Assembly (NCBI GenBank): GCA_023515745.1
Contig: JALECJ010000258.1
Location: 686,501 to 750,500, forward strand
Origin: Amoeboaphelidium protococcarum
Lineage: Eukaryota; Aphelidiomycota; Aphelidea
Direction of reading: 5' to 3'
Length of the DNA stretch: 64,000 nucleotides
Under the pieces are notes generated by a model. The model worked only from the letters and a program-made list of their open reading frames with translations. It was not told the origin of the DNA and ran no database searches. How positions within the stretch are numbered: position 1 is the stretch's first letter; each line of letters begins with the position of its first letter. Positions 21,063-32,584 of the stretch are shown in pieces. The translations under genes were made by a program, and so were the position numbers.

Positions 21063-21695
21063 TCACCTTTTACTATCAGTGTATGCTTGTCTGTGTCGTT
21101 TAGACTTCTTGTCATGATCGATATAGACATCGTCTTCATCAACTTTCCAAATACTCTGAGTAGATCGCCGTCTCTTCTGATGCGAACTGTACCGCAATCT
21201 GTCATGAATCGACGGAGTATTACCATCCATTTATATTAAGGGCGAATTTAACCAGCGCCGCTCTTGTATTATAGAGTCATCCACAGCGATACTGGAGGCT
21301 GTGACAAGTTTAGGCGATCTTGTTCTCCCTCGCCGCCGTTGACTAATGTCAGCCTATTGAATCTGACTACTATTAGAATATCCTCCATCTTACTGTTACT
21401 GATCGCGCTCTTTAGCAAATGCAAAAGTTACATCAAGTTTAACTCCGTCCAACTAGGCGCCATTCATACTTTCAATAGCCTTCGCTGCATCTTGAGCGAG
21501 TTTATATTCTACGAATGCAAATGGTTTGAATAGGCCATTATTAATGGGTGATGTTTGGTGTTTCGGATAATATGCAGGATGATAGATATCTTTCAGTGAG
21601 CCATAATATCCAAAAATCTCTTCCAAATGCCGTCTTGTTACATTTCCACTTATATTTCTGACAAATAATCTAGTTTGACTATGCAGCGAAGTCAT
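21063..21695 (-). CDS. RRM protein, RNPS1/SR45-like
   Basis: A single exon of 210 codons. Residues 8-95 form one RRM: RLFVRNIS (RNP2), HLEEIFGYYGSLKDI, FKPFAFVEY (RNP1) and AAKAIESMNGA. A tail rich in Arg, Gln and Ser with RRRGRTRSP and basic patches follows, as in splicing activators of the exon-junction complex. RNPS1 and SR45 link splicing to mRNA quality control; the assignment rests on the single RRM plus RS-like tail and could equally be another small SR-type protein. In-frame TAG/TAA read as Gln. Confidence 0.75.
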
Positions 21696-21859
21696 TATTT
21701 AGATGGCTGTATGCTGATTTACTTCTCTCTTCTTTAGATTAATGAATGTCGGAAATGCTTCTTCGATCGCTAAAGATTGCGCGAGCTTTGTCGCCTTTTT
21801 CTGCTTATTTCAGTTAGAATATTGCTCATTTAGTTCCTAAGAAGAAGTATTCTGTAAAG

Positions 21860-22687
21860 ATGGAGGTATAGCCAGTTAGATGTTGGGTGGATAATTACGC
21901 GTACGTTGTATATCACTCGAATAAGCCAGTTGCTCTCGTCGATCCTATTGATCCTGATGCTGTGTGCTAGTCTATCGCTCAAAAGTTGAACATTTCTGAT
22001 ATCAGCGCTGTGCATCAAACACTCAGAGATCAGAATACCGTGATATTGACTACGCATCACCACGATGATCATTCCAGTGGCAATGAACCATTCAAGTCTC
22101 TGCTAGGCGATGCGCTCAAGGTTTACGGTTTCCATAAAGAAGGTGGTAGAATACCGGCGCTGAATTGCCCATTGAAAGATGGCGAATTAGTGCAACTGTC
22201 CAACTGTCCATTAAAGTTCAAAGCTCTGCATACTCCTCCACACACATCCGGTCATATCTGCTACTACTTTGATGATGGAGAGGGTGCTGTGTTCACCGGA
22301 GATTGTCTATTTGTGGCAGGCAGTGGCTATATTAACGAGGGAACTCCCGCGGAGATGTATGAGTCATTGATGAAGAAGTTGCACGCGCTACCTGACACTA
22401 CCAAGGTTTATGTCGGTCATGAGTATACCGTGAGTAATTTGAAGTTTGCCATCCACATTGAACCATCCAATGAGGATATGAAGAGAAAGTTGGAGCTATT
22501 GCGCGGAAAGACTGGCGATTATTTTAGTGTGCCTAGTACCATTGGAGAGGAGAAGTTGACTAATCCATTCATGCGCGTTGATCATGAGGCGATCCAAAAG
22601 GCTGTTGGTGGCACATCAGACGATTTGATCACGGTTATGGGCAAACTGAGAGAGGCCAAGAACAACTTTAAACCACCAAAGAACTGA
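21860..22687 (+). CDS. GLO2: Hydroxyacylglutathione hydrolase (glyoxalase II)
   Basis: A single exon of 275 codons. The metallo-beta-lactamase motif THHHDDHSSGN places the zinc ligands at His66, His68, Asp70 and His71. The downstream ligands are in HTSGH, FTGDCLF and VYVGHEYT. The C-terminal part with NPFMRVDHEAIQ matches the glutathione-binding helical domain of the family. It hydrolyses S-D-lactoylglutathione to D-lactate and glutathione in the methylglyoxal detoxification route. No targeting peptide is evident, so it is probably cytosolic. The length is normal (about 260). Two early TAG codons read as Gln. It converges with the uL29m gene, whose stop is 43 bases away. Confidence 0.95.
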
Positions 22688-22729
22688 AAATAATAAAAAA
22701 TATATATACCTAGTAACTAGCGTCTTTAT

Positions 22730-23881
22730 TCAAACTACTCCTCTTTTCAATCTAAATTTACCCACTCTACGCCTGCTCCTATGTCTACGATCGTGCAGAG
22801 GACGCATATCAATGACATTAGAGTCATCTCCCTGTGACTGCTTACTAGAGTCCACAAGTCTACCGGCATCTGGGTCATAGTGCGCGAAATCCTTCTTTAC
22901 TAGAACCTTTGGCTATCTTCTGAAATACTTCTTAGTGACAATCTCAAAAGCGGCATCTCTAATTTCAGCAGTTTTAATTTACACTGCAATCTCCTTACCT
23001 CGCTGTGGCAAAAATCTCCCTCTCTTTACAATCTAGAACAATAATTTCTTGTCGCGCTCAGCCTGATCAAATTTCTTGATATTCTTCTGGCTCTCAGCGT
23101 CAAAGTCTTTTAGAGACAAATGCTCACCCTTGGCTCCAAATGCAGCAAAATTCACCTCTTCATCATAATCATCCTCTGGTGTTTTCTGCTCCAGCAATTT
23201 GGGGTTGACATTAACTTGCAATCCTTGATAGTACTTTGCAAAATGTAATTTCAGTGCCTTAAGATATGCATCCTATCTTTCGAAAATGGCAATCTTCACA
23301 TTTCTCATTGAAGTTTTCACTTTGCGGAATCTAATGCCAAAGTCGCCTCCAATCACGCCTTTACGACCAACTCCATAAACTGCACCTTCATCGCGTCCAG
23401 TTCCATGGGCTTTATATAGGAATCTCTAGTGATTATCAGTGTATTGGAGCATTGCTTTATTCTCGACAGAATTTATGCCACCATACGGTGACCAGGTTGC
23501 AGACCAAGGCTCAACTTCATATTTCTTGCCCTCGACTTGTCGCGTCAGCAAACGATTACGCTCTAGCAGCAGCGTGAAATATATCTCCTGCAGATCTTCC
23601 CAAGATTTCTTGCGCAAAGTCTACAGATCCCAAGATCTTCCGGTCATAGGAGGTGTTCCTTCATTGGGGACAATCTAAGCAGGATCTTCAAATATCGTAT
23701 TCAGTCTGTGTGGCTGATCAGGATTCCATCTGATTAACGCGTCTTCTGGTCTCTTCTACCGACTAGGCATTACATCTTGTGGTCTTGCAAATACTCTAAC
23801 TTCCTTCCTCACTGTCGCGGCGGCTACTAGCGCAGAACTAGGCCTGCTATGCAATATCAATCTTAGATTCATCCGAAGCAT
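22730..23881 (-). CDS. MRPL47: Mitochondrial large ribosomal subunit protein uL29m (MRPL47/Mrpl4)
   Basis: A single exon of 383 codons. The N-terminus (MLRMNLRLILHSRPSSALVA) is a mitochondrial presequence. The MRP-L47 core has TGRSWDLQTLRKKSWEDLQE followed by LLLERNRLLTRQ, the most conserved block of the family. A long basic C-terminal extension follows, as in fungal Mrpl4, which is larger than bacterial L29 (about 65 residues). The protein sits at the tunnel exit of the mitoribosome. TAG/TAA codons in the core fall at plausible Gln positions. Confidence 0.88.
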
Positions 23882-24021
23882 GATAGCTATGATGATAAAA
23901 AGTGCCGGTGAAAATCAAATGAAATAAAAATCGACGCGCGTATAGTTGGATAGAATATCATCGACCATAATAATATAAACAGCGCTCTAAATTAGATAAT
24001 TTCTTTTTAAAACAAATCAAT

Positions 24022-27000
24022 TCAACTTGGCTGACCAACCTGTCTGATAGGATTCTTCAAAGCCATGGGAGCGCCAGTGCCAGGCACGTTAGTTTTCATA
24101 CTATCATAGGCCAAGCTACTGCCAGCAATAACTTCGGTTGGCGCCTGCGACTAAGTCGACGACCATTAACGATATACATTAGGCGCTTGGACAAAAGTCT
24201 TCAATTCCACAATGAGATCCTGCGGAATCTTAAATATCTCCTCGTAGTTATCAATGAGTAATTTCACAATATTTACAACAGCGGATGAATCGTTAATCTC
24301 GCGCTGATCATCACTCATCGAATCTCCTGCCTCTGTACCTGGAGGTAGAACACCACTCTTACCCGACTAAATCTTGGATGCAGGCAGTTGAGGTGAATAT
24401 CCACCTCCTTGACCAGGTTACCCCATTTCAGATCCTTTACTACCACCGGAGCTAGCAGTGACATCTCTAAGAATATTAGGCCCGAGACACACTGCGAGAT
24501 TCATTGAAGTCATTAAGTTACCTTTAATGACTTCCGGTTCTGATTATCCTTCATGTTCCACTGTCTGATCTTCGCTATGCAGAGAAACTTCATGCAGAAA
24601 GGACAGCAGTTTCTCCAACAAATGCCTGTGAGTAGGTGGCAATATCATGACAAAGTAGCCAAGAAGCTCAACTTTAATCTTAAAATCTTTAATTTTATCC
24701 AGCTGCAGAAAGGCGCGGTACATCTTGCTATGGAGAAGAGGCTCAGGCAAATCTCTAAGAAACCATTTCAGCACACCAGCAACATCGTGAACATTGTACT
24801 GACTGAAGTCAACTTCAAGATCATTGATGGTGGATTTCTAAGACGCATTCGCTGAAGCATTCTACAAAACTTGAAAATGAGGATTAGCAGCTTTCTGACT
24901 ATATACCAGATCTACTCTCTCGAAGGCCTTTTTCAAAGCATCCATTCTCTTCACACTGCCAGCAATTCTAAAGATACCATTAACATGAAGCCCCTTCTCC
25001 AAGATGTAATCAATACTGCGAATGATAACGTGAGGAACGGCGGGAATGCCCAAACAAGACGTGTCATAACGCTCAGATAAATCTTCCAGATTGGTGCCAA
25101 ATAGCGAGCCAGAAATAGGAGTTGACCCTATGTTACCACTGCCAATACCTTACATGTTACTTGAAATGGACATATTAGGGGAGATCTTCTCCTTCTCTTT
25201 GCCAGCCTCATTAAGTTTAAACAACTTCTTGAATGCAGAAACCACGTTATTGCCAGACTCGCCATCATTTGAGTTGGATTGAAAGTTCTCATGACCACGA
25301 TCCAAGACGCGGACAGAATCGTACACAGGACCCAAACTTAGAGCCACATCAGTCAGATTATTCAAACCTACTGCTCGCTTAATCCTAGCTTAAATCAAAT
25401 CGCGAAAGTTATTAAGCATCTTCTGATTAGTAGCCGTTGCCCAAGAAGATAATTCAGACGACAACTGCTCCTCACTGACACTGTTCATGTCAAATGGTGG
25501 AAGATCAATGTCATTAACGCGCTGCGTCTCCTCCAAGCGAACCATCAACTTCTGCAAAGGACTGAGATCGGCAAACGCCTAGTCATAAGACACGTTACTA
25601 GCAACAGAGCTCTACCGCGCATCCTACTTCAGCAAATGAATTTGACGACTCGTAATCTAATCCTCCGCGTGTGACCGCTTAATCAACTGGATCTCGTTTA
25701 TCATCCGCTGACGCTCCGTTTCAGAATTCAGGCTGAAATAAATATTTTTCGTTCTTGTCGCGATTTTCACACAGAAGCCCAGACGCGGAGAGCCGTTCTG
25801 GCTGATTGACAATTTATTGAATGGCTCAATGCTGACAATTTTCAACACCAGAATCGTATTCGACGCCTTGTTATTAGCCCACCTAGCCTGAGTTTCATTC
25901 TTAAAACATTTCAGTACGTATTGCTTGCTCACATTCTCAGTCTTCCTCTCAACGGACATCGTGACATACTTCTTCTGCCAGTAGCTGAAATCCACCTCCA
26001 CCGATGGAGAATCGTTGAGGAATGTGTCAGGATAATTCGAGTCTAATTTAAACGCATAGCACGGTGTAAAATACGATAGCTCTTCACTGGCTCCAGCTCC
26101 AGCACCGCCTTCTGCCTACTGATTGTTTGCTGCTGCTGCTGCTGATGATGACAACATTTTCTTAAAGGTAAAGATCGGTTTCCAGAAAGGAGGCGCAGCA
26201 CGCATAATTTCGCTAAACTTCATGTCGTGCTGAAATGGCTTCCGCTGGTAAGCAAACTCCACTTCATCATTCTCAACCAGCAGAAATTGCCATCCTTGCG
26301 ATTTAATGTATTTTTTGCCAGCCTGCGACATTATCAATCGTGTTCCCTTTGACACAATGTCCAGCTGCATCGGATCAATGATTCGCCATTTTTTCAGAAT
26401 CTGCGCCAGAACCTCGTAGATTGTAGAGTCTGGGTGGATGAAGAATGTTTTATACTCATGCTGGGTAACGTCCGTGGAGTCATTGTTATCAGAATCATAC
26501 ACCTTAACATTCCATCCGGGAGCATTTTAAGGCATTTTCAAATCTTTTGCTATGGAAGCTAAATGCTCATTACTATCAGTCAAAGTTCCATCTTCTGTCC
26601 GATGAGTTTATAAATCTACTGACGGGTCGAGAGCCTAGTCTAATTTCCTCAACTCCATATCAAAAGTCTTCATCAATTTTCCTATAGGCCGCTCTTGCAT
26701 TGATACAACTTGGCGCCGCATATTCTACGTGATCTCTGTCGGTGGCGCAGTGTTTTGTCTCTAATGTTTAGCTGAGGCTTGTTGCACCTGCTGATCCAAC
26801 TGATTCTGCGATCCAACCACCATTCTTCCTTATCCTTCCCTATTTGACAAGAGAAAATTAAGCCAATTTGCATCGGATTATGCGGATTAAGCTCTTGAGC
26901 GGTCACTATCGCTTTATTAATCCTGATTAGTAGTATCCATGATTGCCGTATCAACCGTGGGAGGCATCGTCATTCTCTTTGATTGGAGATCAGTATTCGG

Positions 27001-27039
27001 TCCTCCTAAATTGTAACCTTTTCCCGGTGTGGACATCAT
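24022..27039 (-). CDS. RA-PH-RhoGAP protein
   Basis: A single exon of 1005 codons from tandem ATGs at 27039/27036. A Gln/Asn-rich N-terminus (1-170) precedes a Ras-association-like domain at about 173-265 (WNVKVYDSDNND, TFFIHPDSTIYEVL). A PH domain follows at ~345-460 (DFSYWQKKYVTMS..YVLKCFKN..RMINEIQ), and a RhoGAP domain at ~655-850 with the arginine finger in GIFRIAGS (Arg691) and the LPEPLLHSKMY helix. The C-terminal ~150 residues are Gly/Ser-rich. It should switch off a Rho/Cdc42-type GTPase at membranes under Ras-like input, and so affect polarity and actin. No intron is needed anywhere in 3 kb. Confidence 0.88.
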
Positions 27040-27593
27040 ATGTATAATTACTTCCACAGTTTCTTTTGATTGATATTAGAATTCTTGGAGAATAAGTTGA
27101 AAGAACAATGGACTGTTAAGATGATTTATGTTTGCAGCTGTTTCATTGAGTTTTGTATGCCACATCAATCTGTGCAGCGTTGCTATGCTGATCGGGCAAT
27201 GTAAAACACTTGAAATTTTCATCTCTTTGTTGGAACATCATAGTCCGTGTTGAGGTACGTCTGACAGTTCATCGTGTGCTTTACTTCCTAGCATCGAAAT
27301 TAAATTGTTAAATTTGGACCAGTCAAGTTGTTACATAGGACTAGACTCAAAATTCAAGCCGTTGAAACTGATCTGATTAACGCTGAACAAAAGTTACGGT
27401 ACAGTCGGACGTTTGCGGCGTCTAGCACTTATTATACTACATTTATCCAGGAAAACGTAAGTAATTTGCTAGTCAAAAGGCAAGTCTATAGTTCTAAAAA
27501 AGTTTGATGGTAATACATAAAAAAATAGTTTCGCCCATTCTCAATTCTATTACTTATTCATCTTTCATTCCAATATGCAAAAGCACTCGCTGA
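27040..27593. other. Intergenic region
   Basis: About 550 AT-rich bases between two minus-strand genes. No coding frame, RNA gene or repeat was recognised; the left part should hold the RhoGAP promoter. Confidence 0.4.
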
Positions 27594-28172
27594 TCAAAAT
27601 CTCATGTACGCGCCACGTTAGGGACCCTTCTTCATTGGTTTATACTTTTCCGCGATTGTTTCGTGAACATCGCGATAACTGTTGTGTTGGAGCTGGGCAC
27701 CAATAAACTCACTGGTGGGCAGTTGATGCACTTTAAACAGATGCGTCTTGGCAATCAGCTTAATCTACGGATCCTCTAAATCTGGATTCTCAACAGATAC
27801 GATGCGATATTTTCCAGTCTCCATATCAGGAAGTGCCATGGACATTATCTTGCAATTGCTCCTGCCAATCTTTTCATTTACATATTACTTGACTTTTTAG
27901 AATTTAGATGGAGATGTTGGATCGCCACCATTTCTGTAATGGTACTAAACGACGGGGATTAGAGGCATGCCAGAGCCATCTGATACAATGGAATTCTTGT
28001 CATTAAGTAATCCAAAAAGAACGTTTCCTTCTTTACCAAATGCATGATTGCTGCAGTACTTGAAGAAGAAATCCTTGCCAGATACACCCTCAGATTAGAT
28101 CATGGTGAAAGAATCGCCCAGTATAGCTGATGCCAATAAAGCGAGACTAATACTAAATGATACGGGATTCAT
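27594..28172 (-). CDS. Small secreted protein, unknown family
   Basis: A single exon of 192 codons. The first 19 residues (MNPVSFSISLALLASAILG) are a clear cleavable signal peptide. The mature part has two Cys, a GKDFFFKYCSNHAFGKEG segment, a YHYRNGGDPTSPSKF segment and a basic C-terminus. No domain is recognised, and there is no membrane span or GPI signal, so release to the outside or the vacuole is likely. It lies between the RhoGAP gene and a 610-base divergent region. Confidence 0.7.
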
Positions 28173-28782
28173 ATTATATTTATTATATATTAGGTACTTT
28201 ATATTGACGAGATGTCGTATATGGAATAAAAACGTGACATGATAAAATTGTCGACGTGTGATTTCAACTCCGATCACACTGTTTTAACCATGTGGATTGT
28301 GATCACGCGTCTTTTTACTTGGACAGCAGTGGCTACATTGAGTTGCCCTTTTTAGTCTATGAGATAATTTAAGTTCAACGTTAATGTCCGTTAACGCAGT
28401 ACGTCATGTTTTAGACTTGCGATAAAATAAACAAGTAATACTCTTGCTTGAGATGTTCTGTATAAGATCCATCATTCCATCCCCTGTGGGTGAAGAACAG
28501 GCATAGTCATTTCACTGGACACTCCAAAAATTTTCCTCTATATAAGCACAGTTCTTAGTCCGCTACAGCTTCAAGTATTAGAACGCACAATTTAGTATTT
28601 ATTTAATACTCCATGGCTATTGAAGTTAATACAGCAACTCTATAATCAACGAAACCGTATGCAATTACGTCATCAATTGATTCTGGGATTTTCGGCTTGC
28701 CAAAAGCTGGGCCCTTTCATCGCCTTTTCTACACTGTATCAATCGAACGAATTTAACAATACAATCAAGAATATTGATTGAA
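28173..28782. other. Intergenic region
   Basis: About 610 bases of divergent promoter between the secreted-protein gene and the DUF1295 gene. Nothing recognisable beyond AT-rich stretches. Confidence 0.4.
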
Positions 28783-29775
28783 ATGGCTTCCTTTGACGAT
28801 AGACCGCTGTATGTAACGGCCATCATTACTGTGTGCTATTAGCTGACATACTTTTTTATCGCATACTTTGCTCAGATTGATAAGGTGACTGATTTCGCCG
28901 GTGCATCGAATTTTCTCATTAATGCTGTTGTATCGCTGGGATTTGCCGCATCGAATGCTCAAAATTTGGGCACCTTTGTCGGATCAAAGAAGATTGTGGC
29001 ATCGCTATGTGTTGTTGTCTGGGCTGTGAGATTGGGCTTATTTCTACTGACAAGAGTCCTCAAGGCTGGTGATGACAAGCGATTTGATGAGATGAGAGAG
29101 AAATTCTTCTCCTTTCTAGGATTCTGGGTATTCCAAATGCTATGGGTGTATATTGTCGGACTGAGTGTGGTGCTGATGAACAGTCTTGATGAGCAGCCGC
29201 AGTTTGGCAGTGCTACTGATATTGCTGGCTTGGTGATTTTTATCATTGGTTTCGTGATTGAAGCAGTCGCTGATTAGCACAAGTTTTACCATCGCTTCAA
29301 TTACACCGCCAAGTACAAGCAAGAACACGATGGTCAGCCTCCTCCTATTATCTAGACTGGCATGTGGAGATTCAGTCGTCAGCCTAACTATTTCGGAGAG
29401 ATTTTCCTGTGGTGGGGCATTTTCGTCATGTGTCTGAGCTAAGCGTATCTTTCCACAAGCTACATTGCAATAATCTCGCCAATCTTCATCACGCTCCTCC
29501 TGCTCTTCCTCAGTGGTATTCCGCTTGCTGAGAAAGGCTCACAGAAGAGATATCTTGGCTCGGACAATGCAGATCTTTAGAAAAATTATTACGATTACAG
29601 ACAGCGTACATCTCCATTGATCTTGATGCCACCGTTTATCTATAAGCGTCTGCCTCTGTTGATTAAGAGAATATTCTTTTTCGAATGGACCATCTATGAG
29701 AGTGAGTATATGAGCCAGGCCAATGCCAAGTTTGGTTCCGGATCATCATCTAACGATAATTTGCGAAATAAGTGA
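28783..29775 (+). CDS. DUF1295 / steroid 5-alpha-reductase-like membrane enzyme
   Basis: A single exon of 330 codons with about seven membrane spans. The family C-terminal signature is complete: FSRQPNYFGEIFLWWGIF, then SPIFITLLLLFLSGIPLAEK and the segment with YYDYRQRTSPL, where DUF1295 proteins bind NADPH. The bulk resembles uncharacterised eukaryotic DUF1295 proteins of about 300 residues, which are presumed ER oxidoreductases of steroid or lipid double bonds. Start and stop (TGA) are clear, and in-frame TAG/TAA codons encode Gln. Confidence 0.88.
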
Positions 29776-30003
29776 TAAATTTGAAAGATAAATAATAATC
29801 TCATTTACACATTGAATTTGCTTTATCGTACTTCCATCTTATTGATAGCAGCGTTCAGTGATACAATCGAAAGGAGTACGATCGCGTCATTGGTGTGATG
29901 ACTACGTTGATCGCATTTGACTTTTTCCCTCTCATTTTAGTTACTCCATCACTTTGCACTGAAAGGTGTGCCCAAAATCTAAACTTGAAGCTTTATTAGA
30001 AGA

Positions 30004-30957
30004 ATGAGCTGTTTTGTAAATAGCGGACTCTCTAATGAGGTGCTAAGAGTCGCCCTTCTGTCTGGATTGTAACGAAGTCATGAGCCTCACGAAAACCACT
30101 TTGCAGACAATAATAATGATCATGTTGAAATAGTCAGCGAAAAGTATGGAATAAAAATATCCAATCGGGATTATAAGTAAATAAATGTCAAAAAGTATAA
30201 TCCTCTGGTATTTGACAAAATCCGAAAGACGCTTAACGTCAATCTGGAATAGATTTTGTAATCAATGTCACAACCACTAAACTCTGCCGGGCAGTTGGCT
30301 CATTCAGGATCGACATTCTTCTTCAGTCACGACGATCAGTTTCTGATTAAATCGCTGACTCATCATGAGATGTAATACCTGCTTAGATAACTGCCAAAGT
30401 ATGAGTAGCATCTAGCGCGAAATCCTAATAGTATTTTATGCAAGTTCTTGGGAGCATATCGCGTAAGTGAAGGTGCAGATGGACAGCGACAGAGAAAGAA
30501 GATTTACCTTGTTCTCATGTCTAACGTCGATCCTATGAGTGGAAATGATGATGATCAGATGGTACGAGTGTAGAGATAGAAAGTCAACTCTTACGATATT
30601 AAGGCGAAAGATTTACTTCATGGACGTGATATCCGCGATTATAATAAATATCTTAATGACAAGCCGGTGATTAATAGAGATCCTGCGAGAGTCAGTAATT
30701 TGAGATCAATAGTGGAAGAAGATGTGAAGTTCCTCATCAGTATCAATGTAAATGACTATAGTTTTCTTCTGGATGTGTACAATGACGGATACTTTCACCT
30801 CGCCATCATTGATATTCTGGGTGACTATTCAAGACTGCGTGATATGGGTAGGTATCTCATACCAGCCGCGTATTGGTATTTCCCGCGCTTCATTGAGCCT
30901 CGTAATTATGCTCAACGGATGCTTTTAATGTTTGACGAATTGCTTAAATAGAATTGA
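30004..30957 (+). CDS. Minimal phosphatidylinositol phosphate kinase
   Basis: A single exon of 317 codons, shorter than usual PIP4/5 kinases (400 or more). Motifs in order are: YNPLVFDKIRKTLN; the glycine loop SGSTFFFSHDDQFLIKSL with the ATP-binding Lys; NPNSILCKFLGAYRV; VLMSNV; FLISINVNDYSFLLDVY in place of the usual MDYSLLVG; and AIIDILGDYSRLRD in place of the MID-FLQ metal site. The C-terminal specificity segment (YAQRMLLMFDELL) is short. The core catalytic residues appear present, but the linker between lobes is much reduced. It probably makes PI(4,5)P2 or PI(3,5)P2; substrate class is not readable. Confidence 0.82.
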
Positions 30958-31015
30958 TATTATAATTAGATTTATTACGATTTAATAAGGTTTATTATGT
31001 ATAATTCCAATAAAT

Positions 31016-32365
31016 TCATTTCTGATTAGAAAGTGACTTGCACAGCTCATCAACCATGGATTCGTGCCATTTAAAGTCGGATGAAATAAGAGGATCAGAT
31101 CGAGATACCATAAAGTTGACCAACTAATCCATAGGCACGTACTTGATGGTACGATCCTTATTCAACTTTCTATCCTGGATCTCACGCTTCTTTTTCTTCT
31201 TGTTAAGCTGCTTCAATTTCACCATATGCTCAGACAAGGCAACAGTATCAGCAGTTCCATTTATGGATGATTTTGAACTTATTAAATCCTTGAGTTGCTG
31301 AGAGTAAAAGTCAAAATCATCAAATACTTGTACATCCCTCACCAGCTTAAATCCAATCTTATTCTATTGAGCAACAGTGTTAACTCTGGCCCGTTTGATT
31401 ACGCGTTCATAGTCATTTTTCATAATACTATCAACTTGCTAGTGCATAGGCTAGTTCAAAACTTTCATTCCCTTCTGCGATGGATTGGCAAGTTTATTCT
31501 ACCACTTTGGTATGGTACTAGCAATAGCCTATTGTAAATACTTTGCTTCAAACTGGACGTAAGTCTAATACGCGTCTTCAATAGTCTAATCTTTACCGCC
31601 TTCAAGACTAACTTTGTCCTTTACTCCAAGCACATTAGCTGACTTATTTAATGACTAAAATTGCAATCCCATTAATTACTTTACCAGAACTTTCAACTCC
31701 GATTACGCAGCAGTGCGGGCCACCAGAGTTGCAGCTCCAGTCTCATCCTATCCTTTAGTCTGATAATACAAAGGCGCTACTTAAGCATCTGGCAACTGAT
31801 TAGCGACAGTGAATAACTTTTGCATCCTGATTCTCATATCCAGAAGACTATCCTGTATTTTGAGCTGGTTACGTACATGAAGACCCTTCAAATGATCATT
31901 CTTCTAACTCTTTTACACTTGCTGGATGAACGCGCTTTACTCAGCCTGGAGATTCTGCACCACTTTACCCAAGTCATTATCATCATCTTCGTAGTTAGAT
32001 TCTGAATAATCATCTTCACTATTGCCGCCACTGTATAACAGCTATTCATCTTCACTAACATCGCTATGACTGTAGGCATCCTAGGAGTCTAGATCTTCAT
32101 CAGAATATAAATCTTCGCGATTCACTTTGGCGGATTTGTAGCCTTCCATCTATGCAAGATCGTCTAAAGCAAGACTTGCTCTCAATGAACTTGGTTTCCC
32201 TTACGATACCTGGTTTATCAGCGTGTCATTTTCATCCCGGTCACTAACACCATCATAGATTTCACTACCATCAGAAGATGACGAGCCACCATCCAAGTTC
32301 ATATCAGAATCATACTGCATTTCATACCCAGCCGCTCGCTTCAGAGTCTTGCCTAGATTAACCAT
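31016..32365 (-). CDS. BFR2: AATF/Bfr2 ribosome-biogenesis protein
   Basis: A single exon of 449 codons. The N-terminal ~170 residues are strongly acidic (many Asp-Glu-Ser runs). A central coiled coil with KGLHVRNQLKIQDSLLDMRI matches the AATF-Che1 domain. The C-terminus has the TRAUB signature: FDDFDFYSQQLKDLI, a poly-Lys run, KDRTIKYVPMDQLVNFMV. Bfr2/AATF is a nucleolar part of the SSU processome for 18S rRNA maturation. The length compares well with yeast Bfr2 (about 530). Many TAA/TAG codons fall in frame, as expected for a Gln-rich coiled coil. Confidence 0.9.
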
Positions 32366-32584
32366 AATGAAAACTCAAAATATAGGATTCTTTCAATTAA
32401 AATATATACTGCTCTGTGATAGCAAAGGAATTCCGCTGTGACTTTGTTCACATATCAAGGAGAAATCTTCAAGCAGAAATTTGCGCGTTTTTCTCTCTTC
32501 ACTCAGCTAAAGCACTCTGGTCTCTTTTCTCTGATCAATCAAACTGAATTCTTAGTGAACAACGTGATATCAATAGTAATCATA

